Below, in pieces: positions 7,276-14,848 of a stretch of DNA of 17,954 bases. The first letter of the stretch is position 1; the number at the start of each line of letters is the position of its first letter. The stretch comes from an uncultured Veillonella sp. (lineage in GTDB: Bacteria; Bacillota; Negativicutes; Veillonellales; Veillonellaceae). The DNA is taken from the NCBI GenBank assembly GCA_900549845.1, contig URPT01000022.1, positions 1-17,954 of the forward strand. Reading direction: 5' to 3'. Under the pieces are notes generated by a model. It did not search any database. It saw nothing but the letters and a program-made list of their open reading frames with translations, and was not told where the DNA came from. Made by a program: the position numbers and the translations under genes.

Positions 7276-8547
7276 TTAGCCTTCTTTCTCAAGATTAAAC
7301 ATATCTTTGAATAAATCCCAGTACAAACCTTCTTCCTCTGTACCAGCGATTTCGTTGAAGTGAATCATCGGTTCACGCAACATTTTGCGAATAATCATGC
7401 GACTCATAGAGTCCATAATGCGGCGCTCCTTATCGGAGATATCTGGCAGTTTAGCCAAGGCACGATGTAACTCACGACGGCGAATGCGTTCCGCTTTTTC
7501 TGTGAGTAGCGCCATCATTGGACGCACCGTTAAATAGCTCAATTTATCTAATAACTCTTCAATGGCATCGTGAATAATAGGCTCTGCACGATGAGCCTCC
7601 TCTTCGCGCTGCGCCTTATTTTCTTCTACTACGCTTTCAAGAGAGTCAATATTAAACAGATAAATACCATCCATATCGGCAACGGTAGGATCGATGTCGC
7701 GCGGTACCGCAATATCAATCATAACGATTGGCTCACCTTTGCGAAGGGAGGTAATTTTCTTTGCTTCTCGCTCCGTAATAATATAATGCGGCGCCCCTGT
7801 AGATGTGATGAGGATATCCGCATCTTTAGCGTAATCTACGAAGTTGTCGAGCTTAACGGCCTTACCGTTAAAGCGTTCAGCCAACACTTCTGCTTTTGCA
7901 AAGGTTCTATTGGATACAAAAATCGTTTTTACGCCCTTTGCTTGTAAGTGCGTTGCAGTCAACTCACTCATCGTGCCTGCCCCTAAGATGAGCACCGTCG
8001 CTTCAGATAATGGTTTATCTAGGCTGTCCTCCGCAAGGTTAACAGCAGTGTAACTAACAGATACAGGCGTATTAGCAATACCTGTGTTCGTCCGTACCTT
8101 TTTACCAACACTAATAGCACGTTGGAATAAGATATTAAAAATTGTGCCTGTGCAACCTGCGCTATAAGCCTGAATATAAGCCCCTTTTAATTGGCTCAAA
8201 ATTTGACCTTCCCCCAACACAAGGGAATCAAGGCTTGCAGATACGCGGAATAGATGTTCAATGCAATCGCGCTCTTCGTAGAAGAAGAAAGCATCTTCAT
8301 CGATGTGGTCGGCATCTTTTAAATCCTTTAACACGGCCAACATATATTCTTTAGGGAACTCTACACCTTCTAAGGCCGCGTAAATTTCAGTTCTATTGCA
8401 TGTAGACAAAATAACGCATTCGGCTACACAGTCAAATTCATAGAGACGGTTCAGTGCTGAAGCTACCTCGTCCTTATCAAACGAGAAACGTTCACGCACC
8501 TCTACAGCGGCACTTCTATGATTTAGACCTAATACCACTAATTTCAT
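7276..8547 (-). CDS. hemA: Glutamyl-tRNA reductase (423 aa)
   Basis: NADPH-dependent reductase that converts glutamyl-tRNA to glutamate-1-semialdehyde, the committed and usually regulated step of the C5 pathway. GLNHRSAAVEVRERFSF near the N terminus and the catalytic cysteine in LSTCNRTEIYA (Cys50) are intact. The NADPH-binding GAGTMSELTATHL and VSNRTFAKAE follow in the middle. The C-terminal dimerisation helices (RPMMALLTEKAERIRRRELH onward) are complete. I use the ATG at 8547, which puts the cysteine at its usual position 50; a TTG six bases upstream is an alternative closer to the GAGGAGA ribosome binding site. The start lies 32 bases inside the sirC reading frame, so its ribosome binding site is within sirC codons. 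Confidence 0.97.
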   Translation of the reverse strand: MKLVVLGLNHRSAAVEVRERFSFDKDEVASALNRLYEFDCVAECVILSTCNRTEIYAALEGVEFPKEYMLAVLKDLKDADHIDEDAFFFYEERDCIEHLFRVSASLDSLVLGEGQILSQLKGAYIQAYSAGCTGTIFNILFQRAISVGKKVRTNTGIANTPVSVSYTAVNLAEDSLDKPLSEATVLILGAGTMSELTATHLQAKGVKTIFVSNRTFAKAEVLAERFNGKAVKLDNFVDYAKDADILITSTGAPHYIITEREAKKITSLRKGEPIVMIDIAVPRDIDPTVADMDGIYLFNIDSLESVVEENKAQREEEAHRAEPIIHDAIEELLDKLSYLTVRPMMALLTEKAERIRRRELHRALAKLPDISDKERRIMDSMSRMIIRKMLREPMIHFNEIAGTEEEGLYWDLFKDMFNLEKEG

Positions 8548-9163
8548 GGTCAAGTTTCTCCTCTATAGTCGTCCACTCTCCCTTGAGAATGGCTTCAAAA
8601 GTTTCTACGGTCAGATGATCTCGCCAAAATTTCTGTCGAGCCTCTGGAGTAGGAAGTAGTAACTTTACTTCTTCTCTAAATATTTTAAGTCTAGGCATAG
8701 CCTTTTGCAACTGACCATAACGATTCATCATATCTTGCTTTACGAGACGATTGATACGAGGCCCTACGTTATTAGCACTAATAGCGATATGAAGATCACC
8801 CAGTTCAAGGGACGAAGGTACAGTAAATCTGCACTCACTAGGGGCGTCACTGCGATTAGTCCAAACGCGGTGTTTTTTTCCCATATCATATAACGTATCG
8901 TTTAATTCGCCATTATCTGTGCAGATAAAGAACAAACTGCTCGTTATAATGTGTTTTTCATCGTCCTTTGTGAAAGCACGGTCGTACCAAGTGATACGAT
9001 TATCTTTTGCCCATTGGCAAATCCTATCTGTTACAGTGGGAGCAATTACGACAATATTGCACGGCTCATCAATAAAGAGCTGCATTCGTCGCTCTGCGAC
9101 CTCCCCGCCACCAACGAATAGGATTATATCTTCTGTTGTAGGTTGAAATGTTATAGATACCAT
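8516..9163 (-). CDS. sirC: Precorrin-2 dehydrogenase, SirC/Met8/CysG N-terminal type (215 aa)
   Basis: NAD-dependent enzyme that oxidises precorrin-2 to sirohydrochlorin. The Rossmann nucleotide site is visible as FVGGGEVAERR (16-26) with the following VVIAP. The CTDNGELND segment (81-89) and NRSDAPSECRFTVPS (103-117) match the conserved dehydrogenase core, including the Asp that is catalytic in Met8p/CysG. It has no methyltransferase half; that activity lies in the cobA-hemD protein of the same operon. At 215 residues it fits the stand-alone SirC form. Whether it can also insert iron, as Met8p does, cannot be seen. AGGA lies five bases before the ATG. It is the first gene of the tetrapyrrole operon and starts only about 20 bases after the ylmH terminator hairpin. 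Confidence 0.9.
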   Translation of the reverse strand: MVSITFQPTTEDIILFVGGGEVAERRMQLFIDEPCNIVVIAPTVTDRICQWAKDNRITWYDRAFTKDDEKHIITSSLFFICTDNGELNDTLYDMGKKHRVWTNRSDAPSECRFTVPSSLELGDLHIAISANNVGPRINRLVKQDMMNRYGQLQKAMPRLKIFREEVKLLLPTPEARQKFWRDHLTVETFEAILKGEWTTIEEKLDHEISGIRSKS

Positions 9164-9184
9164 GGCTGTCCTACTATATATAAA

Positions 9185-9213
9185 AAAATCGGCTTGATGG
9201 TCAAGCCGATTTT
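9185..9213 (-). terminator. Rho-independent terminator between ylmH and sirC
   Basis: A perfect 13-base stem (9185-9197 with 9201-9213) has a three-base loop, and TTTTTTTATATA follows on the minus strand. It begins eight bases after the ylmH stop codon. The sirC start codon is only about 20 bases beyond it, leaving no room for a normal promoter between the hairpin and sirC. It may be a partial terminator or attenuator rather than a full stop. Confidence 0.85.
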
Positions 9214-9220
9214 CAATTGC

Positions 9221-10006
9221 CTACATGAATCGTTTCAGATATACGCCGATACGCCCCTTACGAGATGTACCTGTAATGGCTTCTACCTTCATTCGGCCAC
9301 GACCACGCATAGAGATAACATCCCCTTCTTTAACTTCTTGGGATGCACCCTTAGCTGGTTGCCAGTTTACTTGCAATAATCCTGCATTAATAGCGCTTAC
9401 CAATTTAGTACGAGATACGCTAAAACCAGAACTTGCCACCGCATCTAAGCGCAAAGAAGCAACTGTAGTGCGGACTTCTTTAATTTTTTCTTCTTTTGGT
9501 GCAATATCTGATAGGTCAATAGCCTCTACAGATACGGAAACCATAGCGATTTTTGTGAAATTTTGAATCACGAAGTCTGCTACGCTTTCATCCACTAAAA
9601 TTTGAGCGCCCCCTTGTTGAACGATAACGTCCCCAAATTTGGAGCGATCAATGCCAAGGCCCATCAAGGAGCCCAGCACATCGCGATGGGTAAGCAATCG
9701 GAACCGTGGGTCCCAATTCACCTTAAGGGCCCGAATGCCCATGTCCACAGTACCGTTAAAGTCGCTATCTACAAAGGCGATACGAATACGTTCCGCCCCT
9801 TCATAGCCACCGTCTGTCTTAACGATAAGTTGTGGGTAGTTAGCCTTGATTGCGTCTGCAATGACAAGGCCTGCAGGGCTCGTAAAATCCGCCACGCGAT
9901 AAGGGCGACCTTTTACAACCTGCTCAGCCAAGTCGAGCATGCGACGAGCTTCCTCACCGCTGCCACTGGCTTCAAAATATCGAATTAATTTACTAGTATC
10001 TGCCAA
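9221..10006 (-). CDS. ylmH: YlmH-type S4-domain RNA-binding protein (261 aa)
   Basis: Cytoplasmic RNA-binding protein of the YlmH family. In Bacillus it binds ribosomes and takes part in rescue of stalled large subunits, and its gene sits in the division cluster. The N-terminal ~80 residues and a central ferredoxin-like region (VNWDPRFRLLTHRDVLGSLMGLGI, about 96-119) match the family. The S4 domain fills about residues 183-250 (SLRLDAVASSGFSVSRTKLV, then INAGLLQVN, then GDVISMRGRGRMKV). Length is normal. The only sensible start is TTG at 10006, two bases after the proC stop, with a weak GGGGA site; the next internal ATG would cut off conserved sequence. It is the last gene of the yggS-sepF-proC-ylmH unit. 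Confidence 0.88.
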   Translation of the reverse strand: MADTSKLIRYFEASGSGEEARRMLDLAEQVVKGRPYRVADFTSPAGLVIADAIKANYPQLIVKTDGGYEGAERIRIAFVDSDFNGTVDMGIRALKVNWDPRFRLLTHRDVLGSLMGLGIDRSKFGDVIVQQGGAQILVDESVADFVIQNFTKIAMVSVSVEAIDLSDIAPKEEKIKEVRTTVASLRLDAVASSGFSVSRTKLVSAINAGLLQVNWQPAKGASQEVKEGDVISMRGRGRMKVEAITGTSRKGRIGVYLKRFM

Positions 10007-10008
10007 AA

Positions 10009-10803
10009 TTATTTCCCCAATTCATTCGACCGAGCAAGACATGCTACTACGCCGTCTTGGAGAGCACTGCGAAGTCCACCTTTTTCCATGGCACCAATAC
10101 CGGCAATGGTCGTGCCACCTGGACTTGTTACTTGATCTCGTAGTACTGCAGGATGATTGCCACTTTCAAGAGCCATCTTACCAGCACCGTACATCGTTTG
10201 AGCCGCTGCCTTTATAGCCAACTGACGTGGCAAACCAATGCGAACGCCCGCATCAGCCAATGCATCAAGGATGACAAACATATAGCCAGGGCCTGCACCA
10301 GATAAAGCGCCTAAGCGGTCTAAATCGGCTTCGCTTACCACGGCTACTTCGCCGACAGCCTCAAACAAGGCTTGTACAGCTCGACCTAAGTCAGTATTTA
10401 CATCATCCCCAGCAAGAGCCGTCATACCTGCACCGATAGAAGCCGGTGTATTTGGCATAGCTCTAAACCAGTTAGCTTGCGGAATCGCTGCATCTAGAGT
10501 ATCTAAGGTGATACCTGCAGCAACGGAAATCATAACAGTCCCATAAGGTACTTCTTTTAAATCCTCTAATACAGATGGTAACACTTGTGGTTTTACGGCC
10601 AACAAAATGGTATTGTACTCGTTTACATTAGGCAATGTAGTAAAACCTACTACACCGAGTTCCTCAGTTAGAGCCTTACATTGTTCTTCGCGACGCACGA
10701 GAATGTGTGTATCACTTGCTTTCAACACGCCATGCTGTAATGCACCGCGCAATAGAGCGCCACCCATTGAGCCAACGCCTATACATAGGGTTTTACCTAA
10801 CAT
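10009..10803 (-). CDS. proC: Pyrroline-5-carboxylate reductase (264 aa)
   Basis: Last step of proline synthesis: NAD(P)H-dependent reduction of pyrroline-5-carboxylate. The N-terminal Rossmann site reads GVGSMGGALLRG (9-20) in place of the more usual GxGNMG. The C-terminal dimer domain carries LSGAGPGYMFVILDALADAG and DQVTSPGGTTIAGI, both family signatures, so the active site appears intact. I start at the ATG at 10803, which puts the Rossmann site at the usual distance and has GGTGGTGA as ribosome binding site. An ATG five codons upstream (10818) lacks such a site. It lies between sepF and ylmH, the place where Gram-positive clusters often have ylmG. Confidence 0.94.
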   Translation of the reverse strand: MLGKTLCIGVGSMGGALLRGALQHGVLKASDTHILVRREEQCKALTEELGVVGFTTLPNVNEYNTILLAVKPQVLPSVLEDLKEVPYGTVMISVAAGITLDTLDAAIPQANWFRAMPNTPASIGAGMTALAGDDVNTDLGRAVQALFEAVGEVAVVSEADLDRLGALSGAGPGYMFVILDALADAGVRIGLPRQLAIKAAAQTMYGAGKMALESGNHPAVLRDQVTSPGGTTIAGIGAMEKGGLRSALQDGVVACLARSNELGK

Positions 10804-10829
10804 CCTTGTCACCACCATTTATAGAGAAA

Positions 10830-11327
10830 TTATTTATTGTCCCAAGCGTATTCGTTTTGCTCAGTTTTATTGCTGTCATTATCAGAATAATCAATGGAAA
10901 TGTTTACAGGTACACACATGAAAATGTCTTTACCTACTTTTTCCAATTTGCCATCCAATGCAAAAGTCGCACCAGATACGAAGTCCACAATACGAGCTGC
11001 TTCATGAGGATCTGTATTTTCAAAGTTGATTAATACAGGACGCATGTCGCGCAATTGATGTGTAATATTTTCAGAGTCTTCAAATACTTTTGGTTCAATT
11101 ACAACTACTTTCATAGCTGTTGGACGTTGTGTCATCGTAGATTGGCCTCCTACCTTGCGTGGATGAAATTCAGATGCACCGGATACTGGAGCTACTGGAG
11201 CTACTGGTGTAGGTTCCGCTTCATATTCCTCTTCATCTTCATAGTCATAATCATCATATTCATAGTCATCATCATTTTTGCCTAAGAATAAGTTTTTTGC
11301 TTTGTCTAAATAATCTCCCAATGCCAT
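10830..11327 (-). CDS. sepF: Cell division protein SepF (165 aa)
   Basis: SepF tethers FtsZ to the membrane and helps the Z ring form. The N-terminal ~16 residues (MALGDYLDKAKNLFLG) match the amphipathic membrane-targeting helix of the family. Next is a very acidic Asp/Glu/Tyr linker (about 18-39), then a Val-Ala-Pro repeat (VAPVAPV). The globular SepF domain follows from about residue 70 (AMKVVVIEPKVFEDSENI, then RPVLINFENTDPHEAARIVDF, then VSGATFALDGKLEKVGKDIF), and a polar tail closes the protein. A strong TTAGGAGG site precedes the ATG. It follows yggS by 51 bases and precedes proC by 26 bases. Repetitive codons encode the linker. Confidence 0.96.
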   Translation of the reverse strand: MALGDYLDKAKNLFLGKNDDDYEYDDYDYEDEEEYEAEPTPVAPVAPVSGASEFHPRKVGGQSTMTQRPTAMKVVVIEPKVFEDSENITHQLRDMRPVLINFENTDPHEAARIVDFVSGATFALDGKLEKVGKDIFMCVPVNISIDYSDNDSNKTEQNEYAWDNK

Positions 11328-11378
11328 TTGGATTTCCTCCTAATACTTAACGCTATCGATTATCAGGCAACCCGAGCC

Positions 11379-12065
11379 TTAATCATATACACGTTCCCCA
11401 AAAATTGCTGTGCCTACACGAACAATGTTAGCCCCTTCTTCTAAAGCGACTTCAAAGTCGTGAGTCATCCCCATAGATAAATATTGAATCTGCCCCTCTT
11501 CAAAGTAGCCTTTCATATCCTCATACAAGGCATTTGCTACGCGGAAGATTGGACGTGCTTCCTCTGGATCGTCGAAAAATGGCGCCATACACATCAAGCC
11601 CCGTACACGTACATGAGGTAATGTCTTTGCATAGTCTCGTATTTCTGGAAACTCCTCTACGGACATACCCGTTTTGGAGGCTTCTCGAGCCACGTTAACT
11701 TGCAATAATACGTCTTGCACCTTGTCGTGCTTTGTAGCGACCTTTTCAATTTCATCTAATAATTTACGGCTGTCTACAGAATGAATTAAATCAAACATAG
11801 GCACCGCTTGACGCACCTTATTAACCTGTAAATGACCAATCAAGTGCCATGTTAATGCTGGACCTTTATAGGTGAGCTGTTTTTCCTTGGCCTCTTGTAC
11901 TCGGTTTTCCCCCACATGAGTCACACCGAGACTAGCCGCCTCCTCTACAGCTGACACAGGGTGATTCTTTGTAACCGCCACTAACAATGCTGTATCTACG
12001 CGACCAACGCGCGCCATAGCATCTGCCATGCGCTGCTGTATTGCGTGTAGGGATTCTTCAATCAT
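11379..12065 (-). CDS. yggS: YggS/YlmE/PLPBP-family pyridoxal phosphate homeostasis protein (228 aa)
   Basis: Member of the PLP-binding alanine-racemase-fold family without known catalytic activity, which buffers pyridoxal phosphate and affects amino-acid balance. The PLP lysine is in LLVAVTKNHPV (Lys33). Other family segments are GENRVQEAKEK, WHLIGHLQVNK, IHSVDSRKLL, LQVNVAREASKTGM, RGLMCMAP and LSMGMTHDFEVALEEGANIVRVGTAIFG. The length is normal. A longer frame starts at 12098, but the ATG at 12065 has AAGGGGGA just upstream and matches the family start. A promoter lies about 60 bases upstream, so it is the first gene of its transcript. It corresponds to ylmE of the Bacillus cluster. Confidence 0.95.
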   Translation of the reverse strand: MIEESLHAIQQRMADAMARVGRVDTALLVAVTKNHPVSAVEEAASLGVTHVGENRVQEAKEKQLTYKGPALTWHLIGHLQVNKVRQAVPMFDLIHSVDSRKLLDEIEKVATKHDKVQDVLLQVNVAREASKTGMSVEEFPEIRDYAKTLPHVRVRGLMCMAPFFDDPEEARPIFRVANALYEDMKGYFEEGQIQYLSMGMTHDFEVALEEGANIVRVGTAIFGERVYD

Positions 12066-12123
12066 GTGATCCCCCTTCAATCTATATTTAAAAACCATAA
12101 AATATATTTGTATAGACTATTCT

Positions 12124-12152
12124 ATTATATAGTATTTATTATTGATTGTACA
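12124..12152 (-). promoter_or_regulatory. Sigma-A-type promoter for yggS-sepF-proC-ylmH
   Basis: On the minus strand a perfect TATAAT (12124-12129) lies exactly 17 bases after TGTACA (12147-12152), which matches four of six -35 consensus bases. The start codon of yggS is about 60 bases downstream. No terminator is visible between pgeF and this site, so upstream transcription may also run through. Confidence 0.65.
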
Positions 12153-12195
12153 TCATTTAGGTCTTATAAAGCGCATAAATCCATGTATGTATATA

Positions 12196-13050
12196 CTACC
12201 GTTCTTGTAGCATACCAAATAAAGCCATACGACCTGTTTTACCAGATTCCCGACGATAGGAATAACAATCTTTATCTGTTACTGTATCGGTACCGCCAAT
12301 AGCGATATTTTCTTTAGGCACACCATTCACCATAAGTCCTTCGGCGATAAAGTTCCATAAGTTGATATAGGCTTTATCTAGTTTATCACCTGGATAGTTT
12401 ACAATATCAGCCACACTACGGTCGGTCATACCACGCCAAGCTATTTCAAAACGTTTCCCTAACTCTACATCGACTTCAAAAGATTCTGGTCCAATGCTAG
12501 GTCCAAGATAGATATAACAATCTTTGAACTCCGTACCATACGCTTCTTTCATAGCCTCAATAGTAAGAACTGGCAAATGCCCTATCGCTCCGCGCCAGCC
12601 TGCATGTACCGTAGCGATAGCGTGATGCTTAGCATCATAAATACCTACAGCTACACAATCAGCAGTAAATAAAAATAGTGGTACATTCGGTAATTTTGTA
12701 AATACAGCATCACAATCGGCTATGGCTGTATCCTCTCCAAAGGCTCCAGCACCAACGAGATTTTCTGTGATTTCTACAGCTTTTAAACCATGTACTTGAT
12801 TACCACAAGAAATGCGTTTTGGTTCAACACCCAAATATTCAGCAATAATAGCACGATTCTCACGAACATACTTAGGCTCATCCCCTACGTGAAATGCTAA
12901 ATTTAGTGATTCATAGGGCTCTTGAGATACACCACCATGACGGTACGTATCACCTATTGTAATAGGAAAACGATCTGCCCAATTAGGAGTTTCATAAGAC
13001 CAAGTACCATGAGGTCCTTTAACATCTATACGTTTTACAGATTGATTCAT
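12196..13050 (-). CDS. pgeF: PgeF/YfiH (YlmD) laccase-domain protein: purine nucleoside phosphorylase or peptidoglycan-editing factor (284 aa)
   Basis: Belongs to the multicopper-polyphenol-oxidase-like (DUF152) family. Some members act on purine nucleosides; in E. coli the family has been linked to correcting wrong amino acids in peptidoglycan precursors. The metal-site residues are all present: GNQVHG (His87), FTADCVAVGI (Cys132) and TVHAGWRG (His149). The C-terminal CYSYRRESGKTGRMALFGML is also typical. Slightly longer than many members because of a ~25-residue N-terminal extension before ITIGDTYRHGGVS. An AGGAGGCAAT site precedes the ATG, eight bases after the radical SAM gene stop. It corresponds to ylmD, next to yggS (ylmE) and sepF (ylmF), as in Bacillus. 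The substrate cannot be fixed from sequence. Confidence 0.92.
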   Translation of the reverse strand: MNQSVKRIDVKGPHGTWSYETPNWADRFPITIGDTYRHGGVSQEPYESLNLAFHVGDEPKYVRENRAIIAEYLGVEPKRISCGNQVHGLKAVEITENLVGAGAFGEDTAIADCDAVFTKLPNVPLFLFTADCVAVGIYDAKHHAIATVHAGWRGAIGHLPVLTIEAMKEAYGTEFKDCYIYLGPSIGPESFEVDVELGKRFEIAWRGMTDRSVADIVNYPGDKLDKAYINLWNFIAEGLMVNGVPKENIAIGGTDTVTDKDCYSYRRESGKTGRMALFGMLQER

Positions 13051-13058
13051 ATTGCCTC

Positions 13059-14786
13059 CTATTTACATACACCACATCGCTTACAGCCTTGTACACATGG
13101 TGGTGTATACGCTTCATCCACAGAGCGTTTCCATTCCATTTCAAGATATCCATCGTCCATCCCCATGTCGAGGTGACTCCATGGTAAAAATTCATCAAAG
13201 CTGCGTTCACGATAGTTCATCGCGTCCATATCTAAGCCTGCTGCCTTCATTTCAGCCTTGAAGGACTTACTGCCACGATCTGCTGCACATGCCGCAAGAA
13301 CAGCGCCAAGACGGCGATCACCACGAGCGAGTACACCTTGGATATATGCCTCTTTAGGTGATTCAACGAGCACCTCGATACGACGATTCTTTTGCAATGC
13401 TTTTTTAATATATTGCAGTTTTTTCTCTACCGTTTTTTGATTATCCATAGCCATCCATTGGAATGGTGTAAAAGGCTTCGGAATAAATGGATTGATACTG
13501 AGCGTTAAACGACCTTTACAGCCTACCTCTGCCATATGGGCTTGCGTCCGTTCTGCCAGACCTACAATTGCTTCAATATCCTCGTCAGTTTCCGTTGGCA
13601 ACCCAATCATAATGTAGAGTCGCATATGTTGGATACCAGACTTAGCTGATAAAGTAGCAGCATTTTGTAAATGCTCTTCGCTAATGCCCTTATTAATTAC
13701 GCGCCGCAATCGCTCACTACCTGTTTCTGGGGCAATGGTAATCGTCTTTTGCCCACTATCTGCCAAGCCATCTACAACGGCTTGTGTTAAGGAGTCTGCA
13801 CGCAAGGATGCGCAAGAATAACGCATATCTTTAGAACGAATATAAGTAACTAACTCATCTACCTCTGGATAATCAGAAATAGCGGCCCCCATAAGGCCTA
13901 CCTTTTTACCTAATTTCTCTGCTCTATCTACGCCTTCTTTTAATATTTCTAAAGGTCGTACGCGCGGTACACGGAAACAATAGCCGGCCATACAGAATCG
14001 ACAATGCCGTCCACAACCACGTGCCACCTCGATGATGTACATAGCGCCAAATTCTGTATAGTTTGTTGCTACTACGGTTTCGCCGCCACTAGTGAGCATT
14101 TCAAAATGGCGTTTAATCGTTTTTGGTGCGCCTTCAGCAATATCGTAACCTTTAAATTCGCCGTCGTCGCTGTAAATTGGCACGAACAAAGATGGTACAT
14201 ACACGCCAGATATATTCGCTAATTGACGCAAAATAGCATGTCGATCTAGGCCCTCCATTTTGCCATCGCGAATGATATCTAGAACGCGACTAACGATACC
14301 TTCCCCTTCACCGATGATGAAAGCATCGATAAAGTCCGCAAAAGGCTCTGGATTAAAGGTAGCACATGGGCCACCGGCAATGACGATAGGATCAAATTCT
14401 GTACGGTCTTTCCCCATAATAGGTACGCGTCCATGACGTAACATCAACGGAATATGGAAATAGTCCATTTCAAAGGTCACGTCAAAGGCCACCACATCAA
14501 ATTGATGCATAGGCCGCTGTGTTTCAACACTCATCAACGGTGTCTTAGTCTTATCGTATGCTTCTAATTCCTTTTTCTCAGGCAAGAAGATACGTTCACA
14601 CACGCTATCATTGCGTAAGTTGATTTCCTCATAAATAATGTGGAGACCAAGATTACTCATGCCTACAAAATATGTATTGGGATAGACGATTGCTACCTTT
14701 TGCCCTGCATGAGGGTTTACAGTAACCCGACTATCTTCGTCTTTATATAATTCTTGTAATCGATCAATTAAATCTTTACGATTCAC
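13059..14786 (-). CDS. TIGR03960-family radical SAM protein (575 aa)
   Basis: Uncharacterised radical SAM enzyme of the TIGR03960 type. An N-terminal region (about 30-170) resembles a cobalamin-binding-like domain (VAIVYPNTYFVGMSNLGLHI, then VVAFDVTFE, then VIAGGPC). The radical SAM core begins with VARGCGRHCRFCMAGYCFRVPR, whose CxxxCxxC is Cys258, Cys262 and Cys265. The core continues through GLMGAAISDYPEVDEL, ASLRADSLT, IAPETGSERLRRVINKG and MRLYIMIGLPTETDEDI. The C terminus carries a second cysteine cluster (Cys564, 568, 571, 574). The start is GTG with an AAAGGGA site; no ATG is nearby. In many Firmicutes this family is adjacent or fused to a DUF2344 protein (TIGR03936), which is absent here. 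It is likely co-transcribed with pgeF. Substrate unknown. Confidence 0.88.
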   Translation of the reverse strand: MNRKDLIDRLQELYKDEDSRVTVNPHAGQKVAIVYPNTYFVGMSNLGLHIIYEEINLRNDSVCERIFLPEKKELEAYDKTKTPLMSVETQRPMHQFDVVAFDVTFEMDYFHIPLMLRHGRVPIMGKDRTEFDPIVIAGGPCATFNPEPFADFIDAFIIGEGEGIVSRVLDIIRDGKMEGLDRHAILRQLANISGVYVPSLFVPIYSDDGEFKGYDIAEGAPKTIKRHFEMLTSGGETVVATNYTEFGAMYIIEVARGCGRHCRFCMAGYCFRVPRVRPLEILKEGVDRAEKLGKKVGLMGAAISDYPEVDELVTYIRSKDMRYSCASLRADSLTQAVVDGLADSGQKTITIAPETGSERLRRVINKGISEEHLQNAATLSAKSGIQHMRLYIMIGLPTETDEDIEAIVGLAERTQAHMAEVGCKGRLTLSINPFIPKPFTPFQWMAMDNQKTVEKKLQYIKKALQKNRRIEVLVESPKEAYIQGVLARGDRRLGAVLAACAADRGSKSFKAEMKAAGLDMDAMNYRERSFDEFLPWSHLDMGMDDGYLEMEWKRSVDEAYTPPCVQGCKRCGVCK

Positions 14787-14802
14787 TAGTTCCCTTTCTA
14801 TA

Positions 14803-14828
14803 TAAGCCCACTATGAATAGTGGGCTTA
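14803..14828 (-). other. Stable hairpin between DUF421 gene and radical SAM gene
   Basis: An 11- to 12-base perfect stem (14803-14814 with 14817-14828) closes over a small loop. It starts 20 bases after the DUF421 stop and ends about 16 bases before the GTG of the radical SAM gene. On the minus strand no T-run follows (TATATAG), while a T-run precedes it. It is therefore a poor minus-strand terminator and could be an mRNA-processing or stability element, or a weak attenuator. Confidence 0.6.
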
Positions 14829-14848
14829 AAAATACTACATATTAGATT

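Noticed and set aside
9161..9220. Cobalamin riboswitch in front of the tetrapyrrole operon
   Set aside because: Only a simple terminator hairpin fits in the 57-base gap; no space for the riboswitch fold and no B12-box-like sequence noticed.
9602..9988. Plus-strand open frame of 128 codons opposite ylmH
   Set aside because: It lies fully antisense to a well-supported gene, has no family motif and no convincing ribosome binding site; a shadow frame.
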